Notes under the pieces: model-generated
Seen by the model: the letters and a program-made list of their open reading frames with translations, nothing else
Told to the model about the DNA's origin: nothing
The model's database searches: none
Shown: one piece after another, positions 49,046 to 62,039 of the stretch
Layout of the letters: every line of letters starts with the position of its first letter
How positions within the stretch are numbered: the stretch's first letter is position 1
Made by a program: the position numbers and the translations under genes
From: Paramecium pentaurelia
Taxonomy: Eukaryota; Ciliophora; Oligohymenophorea; Peniculida; Parameciidae
NCBI GenBank assembly: GCA_905183005.1
Contig: CAJJDO010000115.1
Coordinates: forward strand, 194,105-258,104
Direction of reading: 5' to 3'
DNA length: 64,000 bases

Positions 49046-50681
49046 TCATTCCATGAAGTATTTTTAATCTTCCAATTCCTCATTATTAACACTCTCCTCT
49101 TACTAGACTATTACTCTATCAAATGGTTTTGATCTAAACATTGGTTATCTTCCAGTTTTTTTTTTACTGGGTTACATAATCTTTTCTTGATTTGCTTTGA
49201 TTCTTCTCTCCTCTTCTTATTTTAACTTTAAGTTATTTGAATCCCTTTATTTAACCTTCCAATCCCTTTCACATTCTTATCTCTATATTTATTATTCAAA
49301 ATTCTTACAAAATTTTCAACTCTATCTGGTCTAAATGATCGAATCTATTTCAACTGTCTTTCTAAATGTAATTCTATCTAAACCAAGATATCCAATGTTT
49401 CTTTATTTTATAAATCATGAACCCCTTAAATTTCATTAGGAAAGTTTTCACAAACTTCAATTATTTATTTTCTTAATTCTTTATGATCTTTTTTAGCATT
49501 CTTTTCTGTCCCTTTCAATTATAATGTTTTAATTTATTAACATACATTCTAAATATAGATTATATAAATTACTTCATAGTTTTTTTTTAATTATTCTTTA
49601 TTTTATTGTAATGTAAATACTTTATCATCAAGAGACTTTTTTATTTTATTAAATTTAGTTTTCAATTCTTCTAAATTTTATTCTGCATCTTAAGTAGTTT
49701 AAATTAAAAATAAATTTCTTTCTTCTAAATCATTAAATATCTCAACCAATTATGATGGTTATTTAAAATACATTTCATATTCATCTTCAAATTCTTCTAA
49801 TTCATCTCTAATAAATATCAATTTGTATTTTATTACAGCTTTTTATTATCTACCATTTATTAAAATTATTTTTCAGTTAGCCCTTTACTTTTAATTAATT
49901 CTTCTTTTAATCTATTTACTAATTATTAACGCTTCTTCTCTTTTGCATCATGCCATTCTTTTGGAGCTAATTTATCTAAAAATTTCTTATGATCCATATA
50001 ATTATTAACAGCTTCTTCATTCCTTGTTTTCTCTGCTCTTAAACTTGTTATTTTTATATTTATTGATTTGATCTCAGATTCTTTGGCTTTCTTTTCTTTT
50101 ACTTCTTAATCTGCTTTCTATTCTGCATCTAATTTTTATTATTTATTTGTATCCAAATACTTTTAGAAATTCTCATTATCAGTTTCTAACATTTTCAAAC
50201 TCTATTCCAAAGCTTCCTTCTTATCTTTTGACATTAATTTTAATTTATCAATCTCTTCTTCAATTATTCCATGAGCTTTTGATACTAAAAACATTTCCTT
50301 CTTCTATTCTAAGAGTGTCACAATAGGTTCCTTTGACACACCTTTAGCTCTTTATTTCTTTCTTTCTTAGATGATTTATAATGCCTCATTTATTATTTTC
50401 TTATCTTTATCATTATAAGCAGTTTTCGATTTAAATTTATCATCAATTTAAGTTTCATATGACTAAAAGTAATAAAACAATTATACTTTGAAATGCTTTA
50501 ACTAAGTTCTATTTGTAGCAGTTTTCTTGTCCCAAATATGCATATCTCCATTGTTTTAAGCTTCTTACTTTTTACGATCTTATTCTCTAAACAAAAACAC
50601 TTCTTCATCAGAAGGATAACGAAATGGACTTTGAATATCACTTTTATTAACTTTATGAATCTAAGGTAATTTCTCTGACAT
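49046..50681 (-). CDS. CFAP100-like (DUF4200) ciliary protein, with apparent homopolymer frameshift
   Basis: About 535 residues; intron 49808-49836 (29 nt). The central coiled-coil domain (DUF4200 type) is clear: LLEQKKEMFLVSKAHGII at its start and later YMDHKKFLDKLAPKEWHD and LEERNLFLIQTTQDAEQ, close to CFAP100/MIA1, a regulator of inner dynein arms. The frame breaks at a run of ten T (49156-49165): read as is, the end is nonsense, but one more base there gives a natural acidic C-terminus ending at TGA 49046-49048. The length is one base short of a multiple of three, matching a single missing base. I treat this as a likely homopolymer error rather than a real mutation. Confidence 0.83.
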
Positions 50682-50854
50682 TTAATATTATATTATTGAT
50701 TTTATTCATTTTGAATCTAATAATTTATCAGCATAAACATTAATATATTTATATATCTCTTATTTTAATATGAACTAATACCAAAAACTACTCTAAAATA
50801 TGTCACTTATAACATTGTATCTACAAAGTCCAAAAGAAATGAAATAATTCATTG

Positions 50855-52517
50855 ATGTAAAATTAAGAGGTAAACAAACTTTAAGAAATAGAGTTCAACG
50901 CTGGATATAATTCAAGCAACAACTCACCAGATTTAACCTATTATTAATAAAGTTTGTAAGAATTTTGGTCCAACCATCATCAAAATATAGAGCTAATTTA
51001 AAGCAATTAGAATCAAGAGAGACTCAAGAGTATAGATATAAATTTCTATCAAATTCAAAATTTTTCAGATTTCAAGTCTGAATTTGAGCTTACATTAATG
51101 CATTTGTAGACCTATTAGTAATAATGTATATTAAGAGAAAATACCTAAAAGAATTATATTGAAGTTTTTTTAGAGAAGAAAAAATTATAAGAACAATTAG
51201 AGTAATAAATTAAATCAGAAAAGCTTTTAGTATAAGATAATTAGAATCTATAATAATAAATTAGCAAACTCAAAAGTGAAATCTAGGATCTTAAAAATCA
51301 AATCAATAATAATTAACTCTTTTTTAAAGAAACTCAAGAATTGAGGTAGAGTAAAGTAGAAATAGTAAAATTATAATAAGAGAATTAATCATTATAGAAT
51401 TAAATTCATAAATTATATGATGTAAATTATTTAGATTAAATTTAGCAAATGGAACTTGATAAATAACATGTTTTATAAAATTAAGTTATATAATTGGAAT
51501 AATAAATGAAAATTTAAGGAGATTAATTAGCTTAAGCAAATGCTGAAATTAAAAAATATACAAATGAAATTTAATAATTATAAATGAGAAATTTTAAAAT
51601 AAACAACTGTAATTTTGAATAATTAGGAATAAGATGTATACCTATATTCAATGGTGTACCCACCTATTTTTATAGTATAATGTATTTATTGGAATTGATG
51701 ACTCCTTTGAATAAAATTTTAGTGGTTAATGAAAAAGTAAGTCTAATTATATATCAATTTATAAATTATATTAGAAAAGAAAATGATTAAATTTAATCTT
51801 CAACAGCAATTTAATTATAAGAATTAATCAAAATTTAGAATTAAAATGATAATAAAGCAAATGATTTTTTATTTTAGATTATTGATCATTTAACAAAAGT
51901 AATAATTAAAAATGAATAATAAAAATCATAAATTGCAACCATTATTCAAACTTAAGATTCACCAATTTTTGATATGTTTTTCTTTTTATAACGATCATTT
52001 CCAATTAATATGGAAAGTATAATTTTAAATAAATTAATTAGTTTTACCTAATGAAGTGCCACTCATTAATAGTATCAAATATGTAAGATATTTTGAGAAT
52101 CTAATTACACCATAAGGTGAATTTTCAAAATATTTAAATGATTTGATTAAATTGGAAGGTCAAGAAAATAAAATTGATGAAAATGATGCAGATTTCAATT
52201 TTATTATATTTCCTTAATTTTTGATTTTCAATACTTCTGAACTATCATTTTAATAAGCAGATATGAAGATATCTTTAAATATTCAAAGTACATCTTTAAA
52301 TCCAGAATAAACAGATTTTTAATATTAATTAATTAGTATCATACACTGTAATAATGAGGATAATTAATTAAATTATATGATAACTTTATGTAAAAATAAA
52401 ACTTGGGTATAAATTAAATAGGAAAATGTCTATAAGGTTGATATTAATACAATATTGACATTCTAATAACCCCATAATAACAAGGAATTATTAATATATG
52501 AGAAGATAAGTTTATGA
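50855..52517 (+). CDS. USP-fold protein, probably catalytically dead
   Basis: 545 residues; one 25-nt intron (52017-52041). The first ~270 residues are Gln-rich coiled coil. The C-terminal part resembles a ubiquitin-specific protease: the FNGVPTYFYSIMYLLELM block aligns to the Cys box (L-x-N-x-G-N-T-C-Y-x-N-S) but has Tyr where Cys should be, and the late block HCNNEDNQLNYMITLCKNKTWVQI corresponds to the His box with Asn in place of the catalytic His. A final strand LLIYEKI is typical. Such pseudo-USPs act as scaffolds. This is my reading from pattern; homology is plausible but weak. Confidence 0.62.
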
Positions 52518-52568
52518 GATTAAATTATTATAAAAAAGATCTGTTTAATTAATAAATCATTAAAAAAA

Positions 52569-54253
52569 TCATGAGTCTGATAATAATTTATTATAATGTG
52601 TATTGAAACTATTGATTTTCCAATTGCTGGATTCAACTTGATATTTGCCAACTCCAGGTGTGAATTATCTACTAATATAACCAAGACGAGGTTATTATGA
52701 TTTAAATGGAGCAGTTACTTATTTAAATGATCCAGATGGATATTAAGTTTGTTCAGTAAAAGACATACTTTAGAGTATTTCCTAATTTTCTTTAAATCTG
52801 GGTTCAGCACAATCAAATCCAGGCTTCTGCACATCAATTTTTTATAGATTTTTTAAAAATTTTAACTACTTTTACATTTTATATCCAATAGTTTGTTGAT
52901 CTAATTTATATTACCCAATCTCAGGACCAGTAGTCTTATTTATAGCATCTCTTCTAGAAGAGGATTTAAAACAAGAACTAACAGCTCTCTTTTTTTCGCC
53001 TTTATTAATATCATAACTCCCAGGTCCAGCCTTACAAAGTGGAGGTTTATCATAAAATCTTTTCTCTTTACCACCTAAATACCCACCAACCCCTCTGTCT
53101 TATTTACGAATTAGATCTGTATAAATATCATTTTGAACATAATATGCTCCTGGTCCTGGCAATTATTCATCAGGAGTTTATAAATCTCCTTTACCAGTAG
53201 AACTCAAAAATGTAGCATTAGTATAGTTTTTCTTTTTTACCAATTAATCAAATGAAGAGTCTTCTATTCTATAATCTCCAGGGCCAACTGAAGATTCCTG
53301 TATATATCTGAATCGTTCTAAAGAGGAGCCAAAAAACTAAAATTCTCTAGCTTTTTTTTGAACTTTGATTGATACTCTGCCATCATTGTATTAACCAGGT
53401 CCTGGAGAATATTAATCTTTGTAATTGATTTATTTTCTTAAGCCAGCATTTATTTCTCTATTTGTTTTATAAATCAATTTATCATAATAGGATCTAACAG
53501 TTTCAGATAGAAATGCAGGAGATTTATTTTTCTTCTTTTTTTCATCAACAACATTATATTTACCAGGTCCTATATCTGTAGATTATTCTTATTAAAATCG
53601 AGGCTTTGTACTTTTGTCCCAAGAGATCCCTTTGGTTTATTTATCCTATTAAGCTTCATAAGTGGTTGGACCTACAACTTTTTCTTTCTTTTGCTGTTTA
53701 AGTAATTTTTGATGTTAAGCCAAAGTTTCAATGTCTTCATAAACCATCCCAATTTATGTTTTCGGTTCAGGTATTGAATTAATACGTCTTCTGTGATTTT
53801 AATTTCTAATATCATCTAGTTTTTAATTTTGAAACAAATGTGCTTATTTGTTTTATAAGTTATCTTTATGAGTATCATAATGACCAGGGCCAGGGACCTA
53901 GATTAAGTTTTATAAAATACTTCTTTGACTTTTTTATTTTCTTAAAATCTCTCTATTCCACTTTTGAAGGAACTACTTCCATTACCTTAAACTTTGACTA
54001 TTATGGTGCTTTTATTCATGTACGCTTGCACTCCAGAATCACCCATGTTGTATTACACTTCATATTAACCTGGACCAGGGAATAATGCTTTTTATTTGTT
54101 TGTTATCTCTACTTATCTCTTTCCAGTCGAGAGAAAAGGAGCATAAGCAGTTTTAGTCTGATGCTCAGGAATCTGATAAACTCCAGGACCTAGATGTGGG
54201 TAAGGATCTTTTGTTTATGTCAATCCTCTATCTTCTTCATACAAAAAAGCCAT
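52569..54253 (-). CDS. SHIPPO/ODF3-like repeat axonemal protein
   Basis: 553 residues after removing intron 53898-53920 (23 nt). At least eight Pro-Gly-Pro-Gly or Pro-Gly-x-Gly repeats recur with Tyr nearby (GPGVYQI, GPGQYEV, GPGHYDT, GPGKYNV, GPGQYND, GPGDYRI, GPGAYYV, GPGSYDI), the SHIPPO signature. These proteins bind the inside or outside of axonemal doublet microtubules. The repeats are spaced about 40-80 residues apart over the whole length. It is convergent with the pseudo-USP gene, 51 bp away. Confidence 0.92.
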
Positions 54254-55129
54254 TTGTATATTAATAAAATTAATATAATTCAGTTGAAAGAATGTAATCA
54301 TTTTACTTAGAATGTATGAATTTCAAGGGACTACAGAATTCATAAATAGAATCTATGTTTAGTATTAGTTTTGTTTAACTTCATTATTGGATAGTTTAGT
54401 TGATAGACTATCATTCTGAAAAAGTCAACAAAATAAACTTGAATCTATGTATACAAATTATTATTAATATATGCATTGTAATTAAAAAGTATATATTAAG
54501 TTCGACTTTTAAACTAATTTTGTATTATAAAATGTTTAGACAAGATAATTTTATTCAGTCGAAACTTCTAAACATAGAATTCTTAGTAAAAATGTGTATA
54601 GTATAACAATTATTTATGATATTAAACAAATTATATATAAATATGGTAATTCCACATTTTGATGATTCTTTGTGTTAAATATTTTAAATTGGATCTAAAA
54701 TGTTATAGTGTATATTATAATGATGAATGGATATTTAAAATACTCTCTCTATATAAATAAAATGCAATTAAGGATAGTTGAATCAGTGTTAGATTTACTG
54801 GAGAGTTGGAATGTAATAAATTTGGGAAGTTAAATTTTTAAAATTAATGAGTTCCATATTTTAATAAATATATTGTATTCTAGAGGAAGGTTGTATAAAT
54901 ATATGTAGAAACTTTGTAGAAACAATGAGAACATTGAGAATAATTATTGGGGTAATAAGAGCCAGAAAAAAAATTGACATAAAGAAAATGAAGGTGAGAT
55001 AGATGTAGTGGAATTATGTTGAATGAGATTGAAAATAGATTTATATAGTTTAAAAGATAATATTATGAATTTCATTACTATTAATACGGATTGTTTGAAG
55101 TATATAGAGATATTATTAAAAATAAAAAA
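54254..55129. other. 0.88-kb intergenic region
   Basis: AT-rich stretch between the divergent SHIPPO and Cys-rich genes; it carries both promoters. Some longer open segments exist on the plus strand (for example 54400-54606) but the composition is not coding-like. No RNA gene seen. Confidence 0.5.
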
Positions 55130-58100
55130 ATGAGAACAAAGATTTTGCTCACAATTTTGCTCTTCAGCTAGTTGTTTACAATTGGTTTAGCTATAGACTA
55201 TTCAGTGAACCCTATAAATCCTGCATAAGGTGCAAATACAGTGGTTTAGAGTTAACCAGCTACAACAGGGCTATGCCTCAATGGTATGCATTATGATGAT
55301 TATTCATTTTAGGATTTGGATGGAATGGCTAACTATGTATACCATGTATGTAGGTGAAGAATGGGTATTGCACATGTACAAAATATGGAGGCTGCGATAC
55401 TAAAGTATGCGATTCTTCATTAACAAATTGCTAAGTTTTGACTAATGGATAAAACTCGTATGCATTATGTTCTTATTCATAGATACATATTATTGAGAGC
55501 AACCGGATGTAATAATTATGCTTGGGGTGATTCAAATACATCAGTAATTTGTACATAATGTTCATCTGGATATTTTATGGTTGGTATGATAATAATTGAA
55601 TATTCAAAGCTGGAATCTGTGTTTAATCAAACAATTGTGCTTAGATGAATTTAGTTACAGGTACTTGTGATACTTGTGTCGATGGATATTATTTCACTTA
55701 AAATTTCCAATTGTAAACTCTTTAATCCTGGGATTACTACTAAAATATCAATTAAGTGATTTGCAATAAATGTCTCAATAATTGTAAGATATGTACATCA
55801 GGGTATCAATATAATTATATATTAAAAATAGTTATACTTGTGTTTAATGTATGGATTAATACTATTGGAGTCCAACATAATCTAAGTCTGCTTTATCAAG
55901 TACTCAAAACGATAGTAATGCTGGATAATGTTTGGCCTGTAACGTTAATATACCATCTTGTGTAAAATGTTAAAATTCAACAACATGTGATAAATGTTTA
56001 GATGGATATTATTACACTGCTCCTTCAGATTCAACCACTAAAGGAACTTGTACTAAATGCATGAGCAATTGTTTATCATGTTAGAATGCAGACACTTGCG
56101 ATACATGTGATACTGTCAACAATTATATATATTTACAAGCAAATAACTAAAATGTAATTAATATTATAATATAATTTAGTCATGTGCTTTATGTACTAGT
56201 ATAACAGGATGCAAAACATGTTCAACTTAAAGTGGTCAATTGACATGTACTGCTTGTTAATCTGGTTATGTATTTGATTCTCAAAATGTTTGCAAATAAT
56301 GTGATGTAAATTGTGCTTCTAATTCATGCTCTTATACAAATGATCAAGTATAATGTAGTAATTGTATTGCAACATTCGTATTGAAATCAAACACAAGTTG
56401 TAATTCATGTGGAACAGGCTGTTCATCTTGTTCATATAGTGATTAAGCATAAACAAAAATTACTTGTGGATAATGCTTTGATAATTACTATAAAGATGAT
56501 AACAATGTTTGCTAATTATGTTCTTCATAAATAACCAGTTGTTAAAAGTGTAATTTCAATAATTAAAATACTCCAACTGTAACATGCACATAATGTTCAC
56601 CAACTACTAAACTTACTAATAATTCATAACAATGTCTGTCAGCTCCATCCAATTGTATTGATTTTAGTGTGACAAATACTGCTACTTGTAATACATGTGC
56701 AGATACCTATTATTTGGATTCTGGTTCATGTATATCTTGTGCTACAACAAATACCAGTTACTTAAGATGTTCAAAGAGTAACAATACAATTAATGTTATT
56801 CAATGTTAAAATGGATATTTCTTATTAAGTGGTTCATGTGTATTAGCCAAAGATACAAATACTTAAGCAACTAATCTTACATTATAAACTTGTCAAACAA
56901 TTGCTTCTAATAGTTAATGTGCAACTTGTTTACCAGCTGCTTTAGGAAATAATCCTCCTTAAAATGGAGTATGCTCTTATTGCAATTGTAGTTCAAAATA
57001 GAGTGATTGCTCAGCAGATGGTTCAAGTACTCCAGGATAAACTACTGTCACATGTACACCTAAACCAACTTGTTTACCAGGATTTTACCTTGATGGATCA
57101 TCTTGTCTTCCATGTGCATCAACTACTAACCTTACTGGAAATTAAAACTGTTGTGGCCTTGGATTGATTTATACACCTGGACCACCTATTACTTGTGCTT
57201 AATAATAAAATGCAACTGGAAAAGAATAATTATTAGCATCAAATGCAAATACTTTCACATGTGATATTGGATATTATTATAACTCTACTGATAAAAAATG
57301 TCTCACTTGTATAAATAATTGTGATATTTGTGTTGATGGTACAACATGTAAAACATGTTCTCTAAATTACACATTAATCAAAACTAGTAATAATGGTGTA
57401 TAATGTGTGTTGATCAAGTGTCTCGTAGTTGATTCAACTAAGGGATGTACTTCTTGTTAATATGGATTTTATTTATCAACCATAAATGGTATTGGATATT
57501 GCTTATAATGTTTGTCTCCACTTACTAATGTAATACATATAATCTATTTTCTATTAGTCAATTTGCAGACCATATTCAAATTAAGCACCTAATGTGACCG
57601 TTGTACCTGCCACTCCAGTAGCAGTTTCATCTAGTCCAGCTTATGTTTGTGCCAATGGATAATATTGGAATAGTTAATACTGCTCTCCATGCAAATCATT
57701 ACCAACTTCTGGTAAACCTAATGCTAGTGCAAATGGTTATTGTGTATGTTCCACTTACTTAGACTGCACTTCTATAGTTTGTAATTCTGGATATGCTTTA
57801 GTTCAAAAGTATAATATAATATTTATTTAAAAGTACATGTCAAGAAATTCCTAAAGGATGTTAAACATATATAATTAGTAATGATGGTACAACTTTAATT
57901 TGTACTGCATGTATTGCATCCTATTCACTTGTATCAAATGTTTGTGTACCAAGTCAAAATTGCTAATAATTCAGTACTACAACTGGTAATTGTGTTTAAT
58001 GTGCTTCTGGTTTCTACTTGAATTGGTAGTATAACTCCTTTGTTTCATAAGTTTCAACAGATGCAAATCCATATTTCAATAATTTCCCCTCTTAATGTTC

Positions 58101-59599
58101 AGCTTGCACAATATCTAATTGTATTACATGCACTGGTCCAACAGTTTGTACTACTTGTCAAAGTGGATACTTCTGGTAAACATCATAATATCTTCAATAA
58201 CCATCAAATGGATCATAAGGAAGTTGTTAACCATGTATGTAAGGATGTTAGACTTGCTCAAATAATCAATCATGCTAAACTTGTTTCTCTGGATATTATA
58301 TGGTCTATCCATATTCAGGAATTAACTATTGTTAACTTTGTTCAACTGTTCCTGCAATATCTAATTGTTTGACTTGTGATACTTCTTAAACTGCCCCACA
58401 TGCTTAATCATTAATCCCAACATGTAGATCTTGCCCATCTGGATATTACTTATATAGTGGAAAATGTGTTGTATGTACTGGTGGATGTTTAGCTTGTGAT
58501 GCTGATAATAGTTGCACATAATGTGTTTCTCAAGGATATGCATATGATTAAACAAATAAGAAATGTGTTGCTTGTTCTACAATTACAGGATGTACTTCAT
58601 GTTCTTATAATGGAACTCAATTAAATTGTTCAGCTTGTTAAGATTTATATTATCGTAACACTACCAATAATATTACAACATGTTCATTATGCAGTGCAGT
58701 AGCTGGTAAGAACTATTTAAGATGTGTATCATCAACAAGTCCAACTTAATGTTTAGATAATTTCTATTTGAATGGATCCAGTTGTATGCCTTAAATTTCT
58801 AATAATAAATGCTTAACTTATGATAATAATTCAGGTTGTACATCTTGTATTACTGGATACATTATAGTTGGTAATACATGTTAATTATGCACATCAACCA
58901 ATGCTCAATGTATAAAATGTTAAGTAATTGCTAACACTGGATCAAGCTAATCTGCTTCTTTATAATGTGCTGCATGTTAAACTGGATATTATTTAACAAC
59001 ATCATATGGATGTACAGCATGTCCAAATGTCAAAGGATGTGAAGTTTGTAATTCTGCTGGATGTTAAACTTGTTCTTCTGGTTTTTATCCTACTGCAGTT
59101 ACTACAGATACCAATAATTCCACAGGTACATCAACATCTAATAATACTGTCACTTGTAACAATTGTGTTTCCAATTGTTAAATTTGTTAATAAGCTAATG
59201 TAATATATTTTTCTTATTTTTAGTCTTGTACCAAATGTGCTGATGGTTATTTCCTTGTTACTACCACTTCTTCTGGAACTAATTCAGTCACTACTAGTAG
59301 TTGCTTTGCTTGTCAACCAGAATGTCAAACTTGTGTTGCTCCAGGCACTACTTGCACATCCTGTATAGCTGGCTATGTGTTCTAGAATGGAGGTTGTGTC
59401 ACTTTAGCTTAAGCCAATTGTTATTCTGTTGGAACCAATGGCTGTGCTATTTGTAAATATGGTTACTATTTAAATAATGGAGTTTGTTATTAATGTCTCA
59501 ACCCATAAGCAGATGTATTAATTATTTATATTATCTTAGTTTCTATGTACAAATCCAGTAGACAACCTTTTCACATCAGCAACACCATAATAATAATGA
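55130..59599 (+). CDS. secreted Cys-rich protein with furin/GFR-like repeats (1410 aa)
   Basis: Signal peptide MRTKILLTILLFSQLF at the start, then an almost unbroken series of Cys-x-x-Cys units (CVDGYY, CQNADTCDTC, CTGGCLAC, CPSGYY and similar), about 40-50 residues apart, of the growth-factor-receptor Cys-rich type. Nine introns (24-29 nt) are needed, for example 55284-55312, and their removal gives exactly 1411 codons. No C-terminal transmembrane helix is seen. The family in ciliates includes secreted and surface proteins. It differs from Paramecium immobilisation antigens in having many introns. Function unknown. Confidence 0.83.
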
Positions 59600-59661
59600 A
59601 AAATTAAAATCATATTCAAAATAATTATATTTTATTTCTAATATAGATATAGATATATCTC

Positions 59662-59910
59662 ATGATCTATCCTCAAAGATCACACGTGAAGGCTTTGGAT
59701 TCTATATCCAATTATGTCTATAAAAAGTTGGTCTCTATTTGCCTGCAATTGAACTAAATTCTATTTTTTCAATCATTACCTTTCTGCAAATATATACCAA
59801 ATGGCTGCAGCAGTCAAAATATTCAATTTTCCTACTCTATTTGTCCAATACCATCCTCTCTATGCATAATAAACTACTGCGCTGTTTTAAAATCGTGCTA
59901 TTAAACTTGA
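59662..59910 (+). CDS. possible Cys-bearing small ORF (82 aa)
   Basis: ATG 59662-59664 to TGA 59908-59910, no intron. The reading holds several Cys (SICLQL, LPFCKYIPNGCSS, SLCIINYC) and the local base composition is less AT-rich than its surroundings. It could be a small gene, or a fragment related to the large Cys-rich gene just upstream. A competing frame in the same DNA is also open, so this call is weak. Confidence 0.25.
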
Positions 59911-62039
59911 ATTCATTATAATTTTATATTAATAATAATAATGTTTTTTTATTTATATATTTTCTACATTTTGCTTAAATTTGATATTAAAATATTGAAA
60001 TTATTTTTCTAAATATTCCATCATAAAACAGAATATCAATGTTAATATAAACTTTTCCTTATTTCAATTAATTGATTTTTAAATACAAAAATAGAAAAAT
60101 TTATGAATAATTTAATAAAAGAGCATTTTATTTAATTTATGAAATAATTTTTTTTAATATATCCAAAAAAATGTAATTTTAGTTTCAAATAAGAATTATT
60201 TTATTTTGAATTTAAAGAAAAAGAAAATCAAAAAATAGAATATTATTAAAACAAATATTCCAATATAATTAATATTTAAAAAAAATATGAAATTTAAGAA
60301 ATAAAATTTAGCGCCTTTTTTGTAATATTAATTATTTAATGATTGAATTAACATTACATTCAGTTTCATAATAACAAAATATCATCTAAAATTCATATTT
60401 AGAGTTGCCTATTTTTTGAATTATTCAATAAAATTATATTTTTTACAATTTTTTATCAAAATCTTATAGTCCTATCATCAATTTTTGATTAAAATTTTTG
60501 AATTTCTAGAATTAGATAACTATAAAATTTAAATAATTTTATAAAACAATTATCTCACTACTCATCTCATATTTATATCATTTCTAAAAAATGGAAACTT
60601 CATAAACCATTTTTCAAATAATATCATTAAAAACTTTGGAAAAAAATAACAAAATATAACTAAAAACCAACCTAAATTGTAAAAATTACAAAATATAATG
60701 TAGGATTAAATCTTAAGTAGCAAAGGAATATTCGAATATCTATTTTTCTTGAAATTTAAAACAAATATAATAATATTTAAACAGTAGTCTTCTTTAAGAA
60801 ATAAAGAATAAAATTATTGTAGTTTTGATATTACCTTAACTGTTTTATAAAGAGCATAGATGTCGCCAATAAAGAATATCGCATAAATGTTTTTAAACCT
60901 AACATTACTGATCTAAATAAATTATTGAAAAATTTATATATGCTTGTAAAAGACCTTTTTTTGATAATCGCAAGAATTTTGAAATTGAGTAAAGATGAAA
61001 AAGAGGTTTTAATTAAATAATTGTGAAATATATTTGTGTAGGTAATTGATAAATATTGGAAAAAATCATGAAGCTTTTCATTTTTTAAATTTTTTGATGA
61101 TCTTTTTGGCCAAGGAGTGTTTAAATCTTAAAAGGTCGATCAAGCTTAAGGTATCAGACTTAAATTCAAAGACAAAAAGGTTTTAAGTCTAAACAAAATT
61201 CAGAGGTTAATTAATTAAGACAGTTCGTGGTTCTTCAATACTTTATTAATTCTCTTCGCTTTTATTTAAAATTTTGGTGTCATTTTGCTCTGTTTTCATA
61301 GTCAAGTATAAATTTACAGAAAAAGTTAAGCTTAAAATAAATTATTAAAATAATTAATATCATGATTGTGTTATTGTCATAAACTTATAAATTTTGATGA
61401 TGCAAGTATATTGATTTTTTATTATTTATTCAATGTAGAAATGCATATATTTATATTAAATTAGAAAAAGTGAAACTTCTATAAAGAATTAGATATTAAA
61501 TATTTCTCTAATTTTGAATTATGTAATTTAGTATTTTCGAAATGCAGATTTCATTATTATCTATACACATGTTATTAAATCTTAAAATGTAATATGATGA
61601 TAAGAAAATACAAACTATAATATTTATGTAATATTTCTAATTGAAAGTTATTTGAAAATTTAGAAATTTATTAGACTATCCCCTTTGTTTAATTTGTTTT
61701 GTGTTAAATGTCGATTATTTAAAATCTAAAAATCTAACTCGCTTAAGTTTAGATATATCATAAGATTTCAAGCATGACTGGAAGTATTAAGTATTTACTT
61801 TGTTTTTAATTTTAGTTGTACTTTATTAATTTTACACATGTTTTATTATATAAAATTAATATTAGATAGTGTATAATTCTAATAAGTATAAATATTCAAA
61901 AAGTAGTAAAATTTTTGTTAAGTTTAGTTTATAAAAATTCTAAAAATATCAAAAGATAAAAGGTATTTGAGATGATAAAAATAATATATAATAATAAGAA
62001 ATATGACTAATTACAAAGCGAATATGAAATGATATTAAA
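59911..62039. other. 2.1-kb gene desert with a possible remnant
   Basis: The longest stretch without a confident gene. Most is AT-rich and stop-rich. A slightly less AT-rich segment at about 60840-61310 has coding-like words in short plus-strand runs broken by TGA, such as SLRYQTQIQRQKGFKSK near 61130, and may be a decayed gene. No RNA gene or tandem repeat recognised. Confidence 0.45.

Noticed and set aside
53840..54085. 81-residue plus-strand frame
   Set aside because: Opposite strand of the SHIPPO-repeat gene; the coding strand shows the Pro-Gly-Pro-Gly pattern.
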